From positions 4,712,001-4,776,000 of the forward strand of contig WJXW01000002.1 of NCBI GenBank assembly GCA_015832175.1: 64,000 nt of DNA, written 5' to 3'. Positions 1-11,275 of this stretch are shown here, piece by piece; positions within the stretch are counted from its first letter, which is position 1; each line of letters starts with the position of its first letter. The position numbers and the translations under genes are program-made. Source of the DNA: Paraphaeosphaeria minitans. Its lineage: Eukaryota; Ascomycota; Dothideomycetes; Pleosporales; Didymosphaeriaceae. The notes under the pieces were generated by a model. It saw only the letters and a list, made by a program, of their open reading frames with translations, was not told the DNA's origin and searched no databases.

Positions 1-1316
1 CCGAAATCGCATCCACAATTCGCTTCGCGCAGACACGCAATATTCGCCTCGTAATTCGCAATACCGGCCATGACTATATGGGTCGATCGACGGGCGCGGG
101 GTCACTCTCTGTGTGGACGCACAACCTTAAAGGCGTGGAGGTCACGGACTGGCAAAGCGGCGAATACGCAGGCAAGGCGGTGAGAATTGCGGCGGGCACG
201 CTGGGTGTCGAGGTTCTGGATGAAGCAAAGAAACATGGACTTGTGGTCGTGACGGGCGAGTGTCCGACTGTGGGAATTGCTGGGGGATATAGTCAAGGGG
301 GTGGGCACTCGCCACTCAGTACAGCATTTGGCCTGTCAGCGGATAATACGCTGGAATTTGAGGTGGTGAATGCTAAGGGCAAGCTAGTCCGCGCAAGTCC
401 CACATCGCCTGACCCGGAAAGTAGGGAGCTGTTTTTTGCGCTGAGTGGGGGCGGAGCGGGCAATTTCGGCGTCGTGGTGAGCGTGACCTTGCGTGCGCAT
501 CCGGACCGTGTAACGAGCGGCGCGTCGTTCACGATCCAAAGAGAAGACGGAATCGATATCGCGGCTGTGTTGGAAAAGTGGCATGAGGTTTTGCCTGGCA
601 TCATTGAGGCAGGGACGCAGGCAACGTATCTTGCGACAACTGAGTACGCCACCGTGCATTCACTCAGCGGCTACAATGTAACGCAACCGGAGCTCGAGAA
701 GACGCTGCAGCCGTTCCTGGAGCATATGGCGGATATGGGGGTCTCACTGAAACCGAACTACACCGAGTTCGCCACGTACCACGATCACTATCTACACTAC
801 TTTGGCCCACTCCCGGCGGGTGCTTTTGGCGGTGCAGGAAACCAGTTGATGGGTGGACGACTCCTTCTCCGCGACGCGCTGCCCAATATTGGCCCGGCTA
901 TCAACGCTACGATGCAGCTCGGCGTGCAATTCATCGGCCAGGCTCTGAACGTCACACGCTTTGCCCGGCCTTCGGTCCGCGCTGTGCTCCCACAATGGCG
1001 CAACGCAGTCGTTATGTCTGCATACTCGATGCCTTATTCCGATATCGTGCCTTTCACGGAGATGGAAGCGCGACAGGACTTCATCACGCAGACAGTGATG
1101 CCGATCGTAGAAGCCGTAACACCAAATGCTGGAGCATATATCAATGAGGCGGATTATCAACAGGAAGATTGGCAAGATGTGTTCTACGGCGATAACTATG
1201 CAAGGCTGTCGGCGATCAAGAAGAGGCTCGATCCGAAGGGAGTGTTCTATAACGAGATTGCTGTGGGGAGTGAAAGGTGGAAGGTAAGGAGGGATGGACG
1301 GCTTTGTAGGACATGA
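1..1316 (+). CDS. FAD-linked oxidoreductase, berberine-bridge type, 5' partial
   Basis: The frame is open from base 3 to the stop at 1314-1316 (438 codons), so the true start lies outside the window; the ATG at 78 is internal. At about 57-95 it carries NTGHDYMGRS, the FAD-binding loop of the PCMH/BBE family whose His forms the 8-alpha-histidyl FAD link. Next comes GECPTVGIAGGYSQGGGHS, with the Cys normally used for the second covalent FAD bond. The C-terminus (FYNEIAVGSERW) is the BBE domain. Such fungal enzymes are usually secreted and oxidise alcohols, sugars or secondary-metabolite intermediates with O2; the substrate cannot be told here. No frameshifts are seen and both covalent-FAD residues are present, so the visible part looks functional. 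It is convergent with a second family member at 1902-3828, which differs at the FAD His. Confidence 0.88.
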   Translation, partial: EIASTIRFAQTRNIRLVIRNTGHDYMGRSTGAGSLSVWTHNLKGVEVTDWQSGEYAGKAVRIAAGTLGVEVLDEAKKHGLVVVTGECPTVGIAGGYSQGGGHSPLSTAFGLSADNTLEFEVVNAKGKLVRASPTSPDPESRELFFALSGGGAGNFGVVVSVTLRAHPDRVTSGASFTIQREDGIDIAAVLEKWHEVLPGIIEAGTQATYLATTEYATVHSLSGYNVTQPELEKTLQPFLEHMADMGVSLKPNYTEFATYHDHYLHYFGPLPAGAFGGAGNQLMGGRLLLRDALPNIGPAINATMQLGVQFIGQALNVTRFARPSVRAVLPQWRNAVVMSAYSMPYSDIVPFTEMEARQDFITQTVMPIVEAVTPNAGAYINEADYQQEDWQDVFYGDNYARLSAIKKRLDPKGVFYNEIAVGSERWKVRRDGRLCRT

Positions 1317-1901
1317 GGAAGGGTTTGGCCGTTCTGTTGCTGTATCATCTACCTACTCATCATGAAGAAGCACATTCACTTGCTTTACCATCTTCGTAGT
1401 ATTACTGTCGGACAAAGAGCCATTCAAAATACTCACGAAATACAAAAGCGCAATAACAAGTGGAAAGTATATGCTGATAGCTTGCCATTTTTTGGGGGGC
1501 TTTCCTCTACAGTCATCTGGTCGATTTCCGGCGCGCGCAACGACAATGGTAGGCGCTGGGTAGTCTAAAACATGCGCATTAGTTCTGAAAACTACGCACC
1601 CCCAACAATGGGACCGTCTGTTGTTCGCTCCCCCAGTCCACCGCTTTTAATATCAGGATCAAGACTTTGGAATGTGACTTCGGGCGACAGACTATATATT
1701 CAATTGTCAAACACGATTGATGTCTTGCGAGAATATTTCCAAGGCAGAATCAGATCTAGGCCAGGAAAAACAAATTACAGACCCAGCGCCAGAGCGGACC
1801 ATTCGCACCGCCATACACAGTAAATACTTTTCTCAGAATCGCCATCTGGTCAGGTCGCCGACTGACGAGGTCTCATGTCAAACTCGCCTCTCTAGGCCTA
1901 C
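1317..1901. other. Intergenic, 3' ends of two convergent oxidoreductase genes
   Basis: This stretch lies between the stop codons of two convergent genes. Short open frames occur but none resembles a protein and I see no RNA gene. It presumably holds both 3' UTRs and terminators. Confidence 0.5.
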
Positions 1902-3828
1902 CTAGTAAATAGCTTTACAAAGCCGCCCAGCCCCGTCAATGACCCACTCGTCCGCCCCCACAGCAAAATGCGCGTACATGACATCATAGGGATCATACTT
2001 GTGCTTGATATCCAGCAGTTTCTCATAGTGTACCCCATACATGGTATCTTTCCAGTCACCCGTGTACAGAGAATCAATCTCATTGAGATAGACACCAGTC
2101 TTTCCTGTGGCCCGCTCCATAGCGGGGAAAAACTCGCCAGAGAGCTGGTTCTTGTCCCGAATCGAGTGCCCAGGGTCATCCCTGCAGGTGTTATTCTGTG
2201 TTGATCATATCATGTACTGATAGGGTTGCTTACCAGTGCCACGGGTTGTTGGGATTGCAGTACGCGATGGACTCACGCCAGTATGGGTTTACCGAATTGT
2301 CAGGGTGGGCCGGACGCACAGTCGAGTTTTCGGCTGTGTCGATAAAGCTACAGCCTACAAACCAGCCAAACTCATCAGCAGTGTAGGTCCGGTAGACATC
2401 CATGAGATTCTTGTTTGCTGTTTCATTGAGCACAACGGCACGAGGTATCAGTCGGCTACCGAGCACAGGGTAGACGGGACAGAGCTCCCCGTATGGAAGC
2501 GCACCGTATGAGTTGCGCAGATTCTGTAGGTAGCTCGTGTAATTGTAGGTCTTGAGCTCGTACGGAAGACCTCGGCTCTCCAGTTCTGGGAGAAAAGGAG
2601 CGAGAATACCATCAATGGCTGAGGTATCCTGATCTGGCATGACGAATGCGAAGACCCATAGGGACGAGTTGCTAACGAAGAACTGGACGTTCTTGGGCGA
2701 GTCTTTGACCATGCTGGGTCCCATCTTGTACCAAAGCCCGACGGCCTCCCAATAAGCATCTGAATTAGTATTGTTGAAACGCAGAGTTCCGCCGGCAACC
2801 GGTCCATCGGGATAGGCCTTGACTGTCACGCTGAGCACCACGCCATAGGTTCCGGGGCCCCCACCAGCGAGTGCCCAGTAAAGATCGGCATGCTTTTCTG
2901 GGGTCGCCGTAACATAATCCCCTGCTGGCGTGACAACCTCCCATTCGAGAACCTGGTCGGCCGCAAGCCCATAAGCAGACGTTAGCTGTGAGTGGCCGAC
3001 GCCTTGAGTATAACCCCCAGCGAATCCGCATAGTCCGCACTCCGGACCAACGACGCGATATCCCTTCGAATTAACGTATTCATAAACCTCCCCGGCGATA
3101 ATACCGGCTCCAACCTTGACAGCAGGGCCGGAGTAGTATGAGCTGTTGAAGGCTCTGGTGGCCTCCAAAATCTTCAGATTATGCACCCACAAAGAAAGCG
3201 AGCCTTTACCAGTGGACTTTCCCATGTAACTAAAAAATGACAAGATCAATCCTTGAACATAACAATCTACTGAGAGCAGAGGGGTAGACTTACTCAAGTC
3301 CCGTATTTTTTATGACAAGGCGAACATTGTTCTCGCGAACGAATTTAAGCCCAGCTTGAACATCTGAGGCTGAACTGACATTGATGGAATACACTGCCCT
3401 TTCGCCAAGCTCACAAGGTTGATCCGCTGGGGTAAAGGGTGAGCAGGTCAAGTTATAGAAGTACGGGTTCATCGGCTCTCCAGGCTGGGGTTGGCTATTT
3501 CCACGTGTTAACATCTGCACCAAAGTGTTTGAAAGATCTATACATACAGAGTTGCCGCACCATCATTCTGTATGGACACCTGAAGGTCTGCACATGCCGT
3601 TTCATCGTACCCAGAGTAGGTACCGCTAGTGTGGCAGACGTGCGCAACTGGTACAGTTGCAATCAAACGTCCATTAACCGTTGAATTGAGTATATCCCAT
3701 GCATCTTTCTTCGGCCATGCTGCATCTCCTGGGATAGTTTTGCATCTCGGAGGAAGCTGAGGTTTGCTGTAAGCGCCCACGACTGGACCGATGGCTATCA
3801 ATAGGGCCAAGAATCCAGAAACCTTCAT
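1902..3828 (-). CDS. Secreted FAD-linked oxidoreductase (BBE-like), FAD His replaced by Leu
   Basis: Four exons on the minus strand: 3548-3828, 3294-3494, 2234-3229 and 1902-2181. The introns (53, 64 and 52 nt) have GTATGT/GTAAGT/GTAAGC donors and AG acceptors, and all junctions keep frame. The product is 585 aa. It starts with a signal peptide (MKVSGFLALLIAIGPVVGAYS). The PCMH FAD-binding domain follows (about residues 120-300), with FAGGYTQGVGHS at 230-241 and Cys225 at the usual 6-S-cysteinyl position. The BBE tail is in exon 4 (YLNEIDS, DWKDTMYGVHYEKLL, VGADEW). The loop that reads NTGHDY in the neighbour reads NTGLDY here (Leu160, CTT), so the histidyl FAD link should be lost; this residue spans the exon 2/3 boundary region and depends on the splice model. 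The reading frame is otherwise undamaged. Its substrate is unknown. Confidence 0.85.
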
Positions 3829-4674
3829 GATGGAACAATTTTGGGCTTGTAAGCAAACGCCTTGGGTTTTCGAGCCCGAGCACTGGTGCACGCAGTTCAA
3901 CGACTGAGAATCCCGTGAATCAGCTGATCAGGCGCAATAGGTCACTATTACACTTGATGCATTCCACCCATCTATTATGCATCCTCTCAAACTCGCGAAC
4001 GCACAGCACACGTTTACCCGGCTTTGACTAGTGCCGCAAAGATCTTAGCTTCGGGTATTTCCATCCTGCGCTACGAAGCCCTCCAAAATCTAGTCTGTGC
4101 TTTCGGTTGTTATGCTTTACGTGACGCCATTCGAAAGAGCTTCCATCATCAGGCCATCAGCTGGAAATCGTTTGCAGGGCTTCAATACGGGTTGTGGGGA
4201 AACGGCTTCCAGTTTGCGGCTGAGAAACGGAGTTTTCCGATTGAGCAGAAAGTCATCTCGCCAAAACGGGAGATTAGGCACGTATGTGATCCACGCTAGC
4301 GTTAAAATACGAGTGAATGGATACCTTGAGAGCCTAACGATCTTTCGGTGCAGAGGAAGAATGCATGACAGGGATAAATCGCCGAATGCCGGGCGGGGAA
4401 AAGTCGCCGAATTCACTGGCTCGCGGCGAATTCGTGTTTGGTATCTGCTGCGGCCAATCATAATGGCCAACGTTTATGGTCTCATTTGGCTCATCATAAT
4501 CCATAATTTGAGCAGTTTGCGGTAGCATTAGACGCAGAAGAGAAAACACATACCTAGTGGGTATCTAGAAAAGACAGCCAAGACAGCTTTCCCAACCAGC
4601 CTTGGATATTTGCAAATAAAGCCTATCTGTTGCACCCGTGTGGTATCTCATCAACGTTTTGATAATATTACATA
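3829..4674. other. Intergenic, promoter side of the oxidoreductase
   Basis: This is the upstream region of the minus-strand oxidoreductase and the downstream region of the esterase relic. Open frames of 90-140 codons occur on both strands but have no recognisable domain, signal peptide or consistent coding character. I call nothing in it. Confidence 0.45.
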
Positions 4675-4826
4675 CCGTAGATTTTCCTAATGCCGGTTGA
4701 GCTAATGTTGAACTATCTGATCAGGAAACAGAATAGATCGTAAAAGCGAGATAAAAAGAACGTACAGCTTGTATAATTGGGTGCAAGGTGCGATCTAGCT
4801 CAACCGGCATTAGAAAAACTCTACGG
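4675..4826. mobile_element. MITE with ~32-bp terminal inverted repeats and TA target duplication
   Basis: The left end runs inward from 4675 (CCGTAGATTTTCCTAATGCC then GGTTGAGCTA). The same sequence with two small differences is present in inverse complement ending at 4826. Both ends are flanked by TA (4673-4674 and 4827-4828). The 152-bp length, long TIRs, TA duplication and absence of coding sequence fit a Tc1/mariner-type non-autonomous element. It lies 25 bp beyond the stop of the esterase relic. Confidence 0.82.
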
Positions 4827-4851
4827 TATCATCTGTAGGCAATCCACCTTG

Positions 4852-6642
4852 TTACAGTAACGCTTTGTTGGCCTCTAGAACGGCTCTCCGTTTCTGTGCC
4901 GTCGTCTGACCCGTCGCCTGCTCTAGAGTCTGGCCATCTCGCCCCTTGGACACATGCTCGAAAACGTGTATTGGTCGTAGCGCGTCATCGCCCATCCGAC
5001 ATGGCTCCCAGGGTCAGCTTGCCATAGCAAAAGTTAAGCCATGCAGCGCGGATCTGCGCCACGTTCCCAGCATGCGCTTCCTGTAAGTCTTCAGGCACAA
5101 GGTCCGGGGCTACATCAAAGATGAACAGATCATTGACAGCATGATTGGCGCGGCCGAACGACCAGCTCCATAGGGAATATGGGTTTTGCATCGAATTTCG
5201 TAGACTAGGATGTTGGCGGCATGATGCGCAGCGACGTGGAGTCCGGGAAAGCGGAACGCAATATCGGCCAAGATATCAGCCCATGCTTGCATGGCAGAAG
5301 AACGTTGTTCTAGAGACGATGTGATATCATCCAAGTCCGTGATATTGGAATATGCATCTGGGAATTTTCTTGGGGCGACTATCATGCCATTCGATGAGGC
5401 GAGGTCGTATATCTTCTCGCGCATCTTCGCATCAGATGCCGGCTTTTTGGAAATCATGTCTTCCATCAGCAGAAGCTGCGCGAGGTCGACCTTCAATTTG
5501 TGGTCAGCGAGATTCGAGGAGGTGATCATCCAGACTCACCTCGAAATCGCAAGCTCCAACCATCAGGTCAGGAACGAAACCGTCCTTAAACAAGTTGCAG
5601 ACCTTTTCCATTGTTGCCCCGGGGATCCACTCCCCATCGATTAATGAATGCGATATGCCGTCCGAAACTGGCTTCACCATCTCGTTCACTGCAATAGATT
5701 GTAGAAGCGCAACTGTATTCCCATCCAAGGCAGTTGATGCTCCAGCATGCCGAGAAATATATTTGTCGTAGTTTCTCTGCTGATATTCCAAGGACATAGG
5801 CCCAATACCGGTCAGTGTGCCGCTCGCTAGGAATGCGCTTCTGAACTTGCGCATCGGAAAAATGCTCAGATAATGCGCTGAGCTGCCTCCCGCACTGGTA
5901 CCCTGAATAGTAACATTGTCCGGCTCACCAACGAATCCTGCGATGAACTTGTTACACCAAACAAGTGCTTGGCGCTGATCGTGGAGCTCGTAGTCCCCCA
6001 CTGGCTCGTCATGAGCCCGATTGAAGGCCGCGAGCTCCTTGGATGCAAGGAAACCTAGCGGCCTGACGCGATAATTGCAGCTGACAACCACGATGGGCTG
6101 TTTTCGGGCGATGGCTGCGTACAAGGTCAGTCGCAATCGTAGATTTCACGTCCAGTGACTTGAACAGACTGGCTTCCTCCTATGAAGGCTCTGCCATGAA
6201 TGAAGAAGAGAACCGGAAGGAGTTCCACGGATGGGCACTCGAGGACATTCTGGGGCACAGTAATGTTGAGGTTCAGAAAATTCATTTCGTCCTGTGGCGC
6301 TGCTGGCAACTCCGGGCAATCTGCTGGGACGTCACCTTCCCAGTATGGTGGAAATGGTAGCAATGGTTGTGTACAGCACGCTCTTGATTATAGTTAACGA
6401 CTGAACGCGGATGGCCGCCACTCTATGGTCGGTAGACTTACCCAGACTTCCTAGCATCGAATGGCTGTTGCGGTAGCGATTCTAAGAGACGTGATTGACG
6501 GAAACGGGCGGGAATCAGCGAAAGGGATCCCACGGAATTGAACAACATCACTTCCTCGAGCTCCCATGAACAATCCAAGTTGGCCATGTAGGTATGCGTA
6601 CTGCGGGAAAGAGTCGAAGGAGTTCATGGCGGGCGATGTCAT
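4852..6642 (-). pseudogene. Type-B carboxylesterase/lipase pseudogene
   Basis: Carboxylesterase homology runs in order on the minus strand, but the frame changes at least five times. These fall near 6525 (after QFRGIPFA), 6132 (after REIYDC), 5540 (after FEVSL), 5190 (after LVYEI) and 5010 (between CYGKL and WEP). One likely intron lies between about 6360 and 6440. Recognisable blocks are FRGIPFA, IPARFRQSR, FIHGRAFIGG, GTSAGGSSAHYLS with the nucleophile Ser, RANHAVNDLFIF, and a tail ending at a stop at 4852-4854. The oxyanion-hole HGG reads HGR and NYRVG reads NYRVR, so key residues are also lost. An intact version would hydrolyse esters and probably be secreted. It is divergently paired with the GH32 relic at 7357. 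Confidence 0.85.
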
Positions 6643-7356
6643 CTTACGCTCTGATTGACCAAAATCGAGAGTGTCACGCCGGTCGTACGTGCTTCTCCTA
6701 CGGTAAGCAGATCACGTGCTACATGGTGCATGCCGGCTGCACTGCCAATATAGATATTAGTTACGGATTGCGCTTGGACAAGATAAGACTTGCTTTGCTT
6801 TTGCGAAAAAAAGCATTGATCGCAGGACCTCGATTGGAGAATTCTGTTGAGGGTTAGATCGAAGATGACTTGCTCACCCATAATGCCTGAAATATGCGAA
6901 TGGGCGAGGAAAATGCGATCACATCGATACGTGATGATGGTTGGGTGTGGGTCGGGATGCTGTCTCCTGCCCAGAGTTTGCGGGGCCAGCCGTAGGGTAC
7001 ATCTGATCACGTGAGACAATTTGCTAAGCCTGAGGTCTACGGTAGAAGGCCAGGGAGACTCATAGCAATGCGCTGGACGGTAGGAAAGGTGGCGTCCCGC
7101 CTCCCGCAAGATCATTGCGGACTTCTCATCCCTCTCAGCAAATTGCGCTACAGCAATTCTGGCAGAATTCCGAAGCCTGAACAGGACGCCCATCTTTCCG
7201 GACGATGTCCAGGCGCTAGCATGCGTAGGTAGGGGGAATGTCGTTTCGGTAGATATGGTATTGCTTGACAACTGTGTATAGAGCGAGCTCCAGCTAGGTA
7301 TAGGTAATTGACTTTCTTCTCCACATGTTCGCCATTTGTCGCGAAGCCACGCCGCG
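6643..7356. promoter_or_regulatory. Shared divergent promoter region of the esterase and GH32 relics
   Basis: A 714-bp gap separates two divergent starts, the esterase ATG at 6642 (-) and the GH32 ATG at 7357 (+). It would have served as a bidirectional promoter. I could not single out a TATA box or operator with confidence. A long open frame crosses it on the minus strand (6639-7466), but it runs antisense into the GH32 start and has no domain, so I do not treat it as a gene. Confidence 0.4.
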
Positions 7357-9270
7357 ATGAGCTCTTTCACCGTGTCGCCTGTCATATCCACTTCGACACT
7401 TCGCTCGCTTAAAGAAGCAGTGTTCCCCATCACTCCAGTCAGCACAGCATGCGACGCCGCCGCCATAATTGACCCTAATCATCGGTGGCGCCCACGTCTC
7501 CATCTCGCGGCGACTCATGGCTGGCTCAACGATCCATGTGCGCAGGGATATGACCCAGCCAACAAAACATATCATCTCGGTTTTCAATGGAATCCAAACA
7601 GCACAGAATGGGGCAACATCTCTGGGGCGCAGCTTTGTCCCGTGACTTACTCACTTGGAAAGTCTCTGACCAACCTTCTATGCAGCCCTCGGATCATCAC
7701 GACTCTGGTGGCGTCTTTACTGGCTGCATGATCCCAATGGATGTTGATGGCAAAAAAGATGGTGCTTTGACTGCGATATACACATCAGTTTCACGTCTGC
7801 CCATTTACTATACGAATCCATACCACCGGGGCTCCGAGTCCGTGGCTCTTGCTACTTCCACCAATTCTGGCCGAACGTGAACGAGGAAGGTCAAAAACCT
7901 ATTCATTGGGCAGCCTTCTCCAGAATTAGCGGTCACTGTGGATGGCGTGACCCGTTCGTTGCACCTTGGCCCACTATAGATAGTCGTTTTGGCAAAGAAG
8001 CCGTGTACCAGGATGTTAGACATGTGTACGGCATTGTAGCGGGAGGCATTAGAGAGCAAACCCCCACTGCTTTTCTGTACCGGATCAACGCACATGCACT
8101 TAACGAATGGGAATACCTAGGGCCTCTCGTTACCCTTGGCTTGAACTTCTGCCCATAACCGCGGTGGAGCGGAGATTTTGGCGTCAATTGGGAAGTGAGC
8201 AATTTCGTGTCGCTATCGACCGAAAACAACCAAACTTGTCGCGACTTCCTCATCTGTGGTGTCGACGGTAGCTTGGCCACGACCGATGACATACGAGTTG
8301 AGGGCAGTTTCCGTGCCACAAATGCGCAGATGTGAATGTACGGCACGCTCGACCCCCTACAAGGATTCTCAATGAAGTATTTCGGTGGAAAGCTGGATCA
8401 CGGCATCTACTACGACGGTAACTCGTTTTGGGGTCCGATCGCACAACATCATGTCATCTTCGGATGGCTGCTCGAAGATGACCTTGACATGCAGCTCCGC
8501 GAAGAGCAGGGCTGGGCTGGTGTCATCTCCCTACCAAGGGTGCTCAAGATCATATCGTGAGATGTGTTATCGGTACCATCTCCTGTCTGCTCAATTTGAT
8601 TGGATCTATCGAACTGCTTCCAGAGGACACAAACGGAAAAAGCTTCACCATTGTGAGTCTTTGCGCGATCCAAGACTCTGGACTGCATCGATTGCGCGGA
8701 CGTCGGTCTCCTCCAGGGGCAGATGTTGCTGGATTTACGCCATTTCCGGAGTCTTGGGGTCAGTGGGAGATGGAGTTGTCATTCGCCGTTAGCGGTGATG
8801 CAACAAGGTTGGGCTTTGATGTCGTGCACTCGCATTGTAAGTTGTCTATCATCACATTAAAAATCTATGTTGGTATTGGCCTTGAAGCCGAGCGTACAAG
8901 AGTCTTTTTTGAACCAACATCTGAATCAATCATTGTCGATCGCAGTCAATCTAGCACCATTTCCGGAATTCGTAATTGCCAAAAACATGCACCACATACC
9001 CTCTTCAAGTTTGCACGGCTTGACAAAGATCACCCGTCTGTTGAAGAGGTTGAGCTTGAAGTCCTGACGTTTCATATCCTGTATGATCGCAGTGTCCTTC
9101 AGATCTTCGTCGTGAATGAGCGAACGGCTTTGACGACGAGGGTCTACCCAGACTCAGGAACAAGTAATGGCGTTAGGGTCTTCATTGATAAAGAGCATTA
9201 TGTTAGCTCTGATTCGGTCATGTCTCAAACTCTGAGCTGCGATCTGTGGCCTTTGTCACCACCTTCATAG
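7357..9270 (+). pseudogene. Glycoside hydrolase family 32 (invertase/fructanase-like) pseudogene
   Basis: The GH32 blocks are in order. The N-terminal blade has HGWLNDPCAQG with the nucleophile Asp, then HLGFQWNPNSTEWGN, LWGAALSRDLLTW, GWRDPFVAPW (the RDP motif) and RWSGDFGVNWE. A C-terminal beta-sandwich contains TRVFFEPTSESIIVDRS and NERTALTTRVYP, and the end is a normal stop at 9268-9270. The coding frame shifts near 7615, 7870 and 8570. There are in-frame stops near 8157 (TAA after LNFCP) and 8334 (TGA where Trp is expected). The expected acid/base Glu region reads GVDG. An in-frame 51-nt stretch from about 8839 with a GTAAGT donor may be an intron. A working copy would cleave sucrose or fructans. 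It is clearly non-functional as read. Confidence 0.85.
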
Positions 9271-9870
9271 TATTAGAAACGCATGTCTTCATCTCCCTGA
9301 ATGCATTCCACTTGTGCCACACGCTGTATAAATTGTGTTAGAATATCTTGTTATGAACTATTGCCTAAAGCAGGTGTAAAACCCTTAGTGTACGTATGGT
9401 ATGTACAATCACTAGGCCTGAAACATGTCGAACGAACGCAATGTCGGCCCAGTAGTGTAAGTATTGACTTGTAACATCGTCTCCCTTTCATCCTCTCATG
9501 TGTCGACTCCTTTCGGAGTATCCACGACCGTATAAACGATAGTATAACTTCAAAGTGAATGCGATAATCAACTGTCTCGAAGTTAGAAGATGCAGATACA
9601 CGGGAGCCTTTGCTTCGATATCGCGCAGTCCTACCTGACGAGACGTTCGCAGGTAAAATCGCTGCACCACGAGAACGCTGCCCGCAGTCATTGGAATGGT
9701 TGCTGATAAATATTTACTGGAAAGATTAACTACCTACCTTGATGATGCATTCGAACCTACCCAGCTGTCATAAGGAGTGAGACAAGTTCCACTTCTTGGG
9801 AGACTTGTGTTGAAAGTAAAGTGGAGAGTATATGTGATGGATTAATCTAGCTAGTGGGTGACGTATATAT
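9271..9870. other. Intergenic, edge of first gene island
   Basis: This is ordinary-composition DNA after the GH32 relic. I see no supported gene or RNA. Composition turns AT-rich, with dense TAG/TAA in all frames, from about 9870. Confidence 0.5.
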
Positions 9871-10249
9871 TAATAGAGGACTAGCTCCTTCTATAGGCGC
9901 TAGGCACCTTCTGGCTGCACCAGAAGTTCCTTTAACAGTCCTCCTAGGCAGAGGTGCCCGTATTATAAATACTGTAATTTAATACCCAAATATCTCAATT
10001 GTAAGGTTCTTTTTAGAGTTATTAGACTATGTCTATTAGCCTTGTTAGGGTAGGTAATAGGAGCGCCTTAGTACACAGATCTACTAGATTATTAATTAAT
10101 AGTATATACTTAACTATAAATTCGCTATCTAGATATCTCTCTTAAACAAAGTAGTGATATATACTAATATTTTTAGATTTAGCTATTAGCTTTTAATCCT
10201 AAATAAGGGTTATAGTAGCTTTATTATTAACTAAGAGTTAGTAGGTAAC

Positions 10250-10679
10250 TGTTAAATCTAAGAGGGTAGCTAGTCCTAAAGGGTTAAGGTTAGTTCTTAG
10301 GCAGGAGTACTTATAGAAGTAGAAAGTCTTGTTAATACAATAGTATCTTGCGAAGTGTAATAAGTTAACAATTTAGTCTGCTAGAATCTAAATAATAGAT
10401 TAATAAATAGATTAAACATAAGTATAGAGAGTCTATTTTCGCGTTCCTATATACTAAGCAAAGGCCACTCTGTAGAGAGCGCTCTATAGAGAGCGCTCTA
10501 TAGAGAGCGGTTACGTGTATTATACTCTAGTACAGAGTAATTAAGCGCTCTGTAAAGAGCAGTTATATAACTTCTTTATTTAAGGCGTAGCTAGCATTAA
10601 ATCTCTACTTAATCTCTACTACGCGCCTACTAAGTACAAAACTAGCTTCCTACTATTATATAGATTTTAGATCCTAATA
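10250..10679 (-). repeat. Gypsy LTR (3' LTR of the minus-strand element)
   Basis: 430 bp, starting TGTTAAATC and ending CCTAATA on the + strand. It matches 16481-16911 with many transitions. It contains a short palindromic repeat GAGAGCGCTCTATA at about 10475-10510. Confidence 0.9.
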
Positions 10680-10689
10680 TTATTTCCTC

Positions 10690-11275
10690 TCTTTCACAGA
10701 TTTGTCCTAAATTATATATTTAGACCTTAGCTATTATTACGTAAGCTACTCTACTAACCCTACTTACTATAAGCACATCTGTTAGTATTATACCTAGTAA
10801 CTCTACTATTTAAAAATATTAATTATATTGCAAGATCTAAGAAGCTAATATTATTACAGAGAATCCTTATATTAATTATAGTTTTAAAGGTTCTATTTAC
10901 TACGTTATACTAAGTTTAGGTTTAAAGTGTTTTAAATATATTCGCTTAGGTTGTCTGTGTGTAAATATAAGTTAGTTGTCGCTAGATAAGACTCGCAAGG
11001 AGTATAAGAAGAAGGTTAAAAAAGATAAAAAGGCGTTATCTCTTCTAATAGTGTAGTTATTATAAAATAAGAAGATATTAGCTTAGGCTAAAAAGCGTGC
11101 TTATAAGAAGACGTTATGTCTAGCTATAGAAATAACTATAGATAGTAAGGACATAAATGCGGATACTGTTAATTGTCCTACTACTGCAGCGACTGTTAGT
11201 TACTCTACAGCGATATAGTTAACACTTAATATAGTAGACACTATAGCGTTAGTACCTTAATCCTCCTAGGTATGT
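10690..11275 (+). pseudogene. Antisense accessory ORF of the gypsy element (degraded)
   Basis: Between the LTR and the chromodomain, the + strand (opposite to gag-pol) shows a readable coding track. It has a CxxC-type cluster (near 10930-10960, KCFKYIRLGCLC) followed by a Lys/Glu-rich, probably coiled-coil stretch. Analogous antisense tracks sit at the same place in the gypsy copies at 22538 and 29264. The function is unknown. Confidence 0.5.

Noticed and set aside
6639..7466. 275-codon open frame on the minus strand over the esterase/GH32 intergenic region
   Set aside because: It is antisense to the GH32 start and spans the divergent promoter; no domain, signal peptide or homologous motif is seen.
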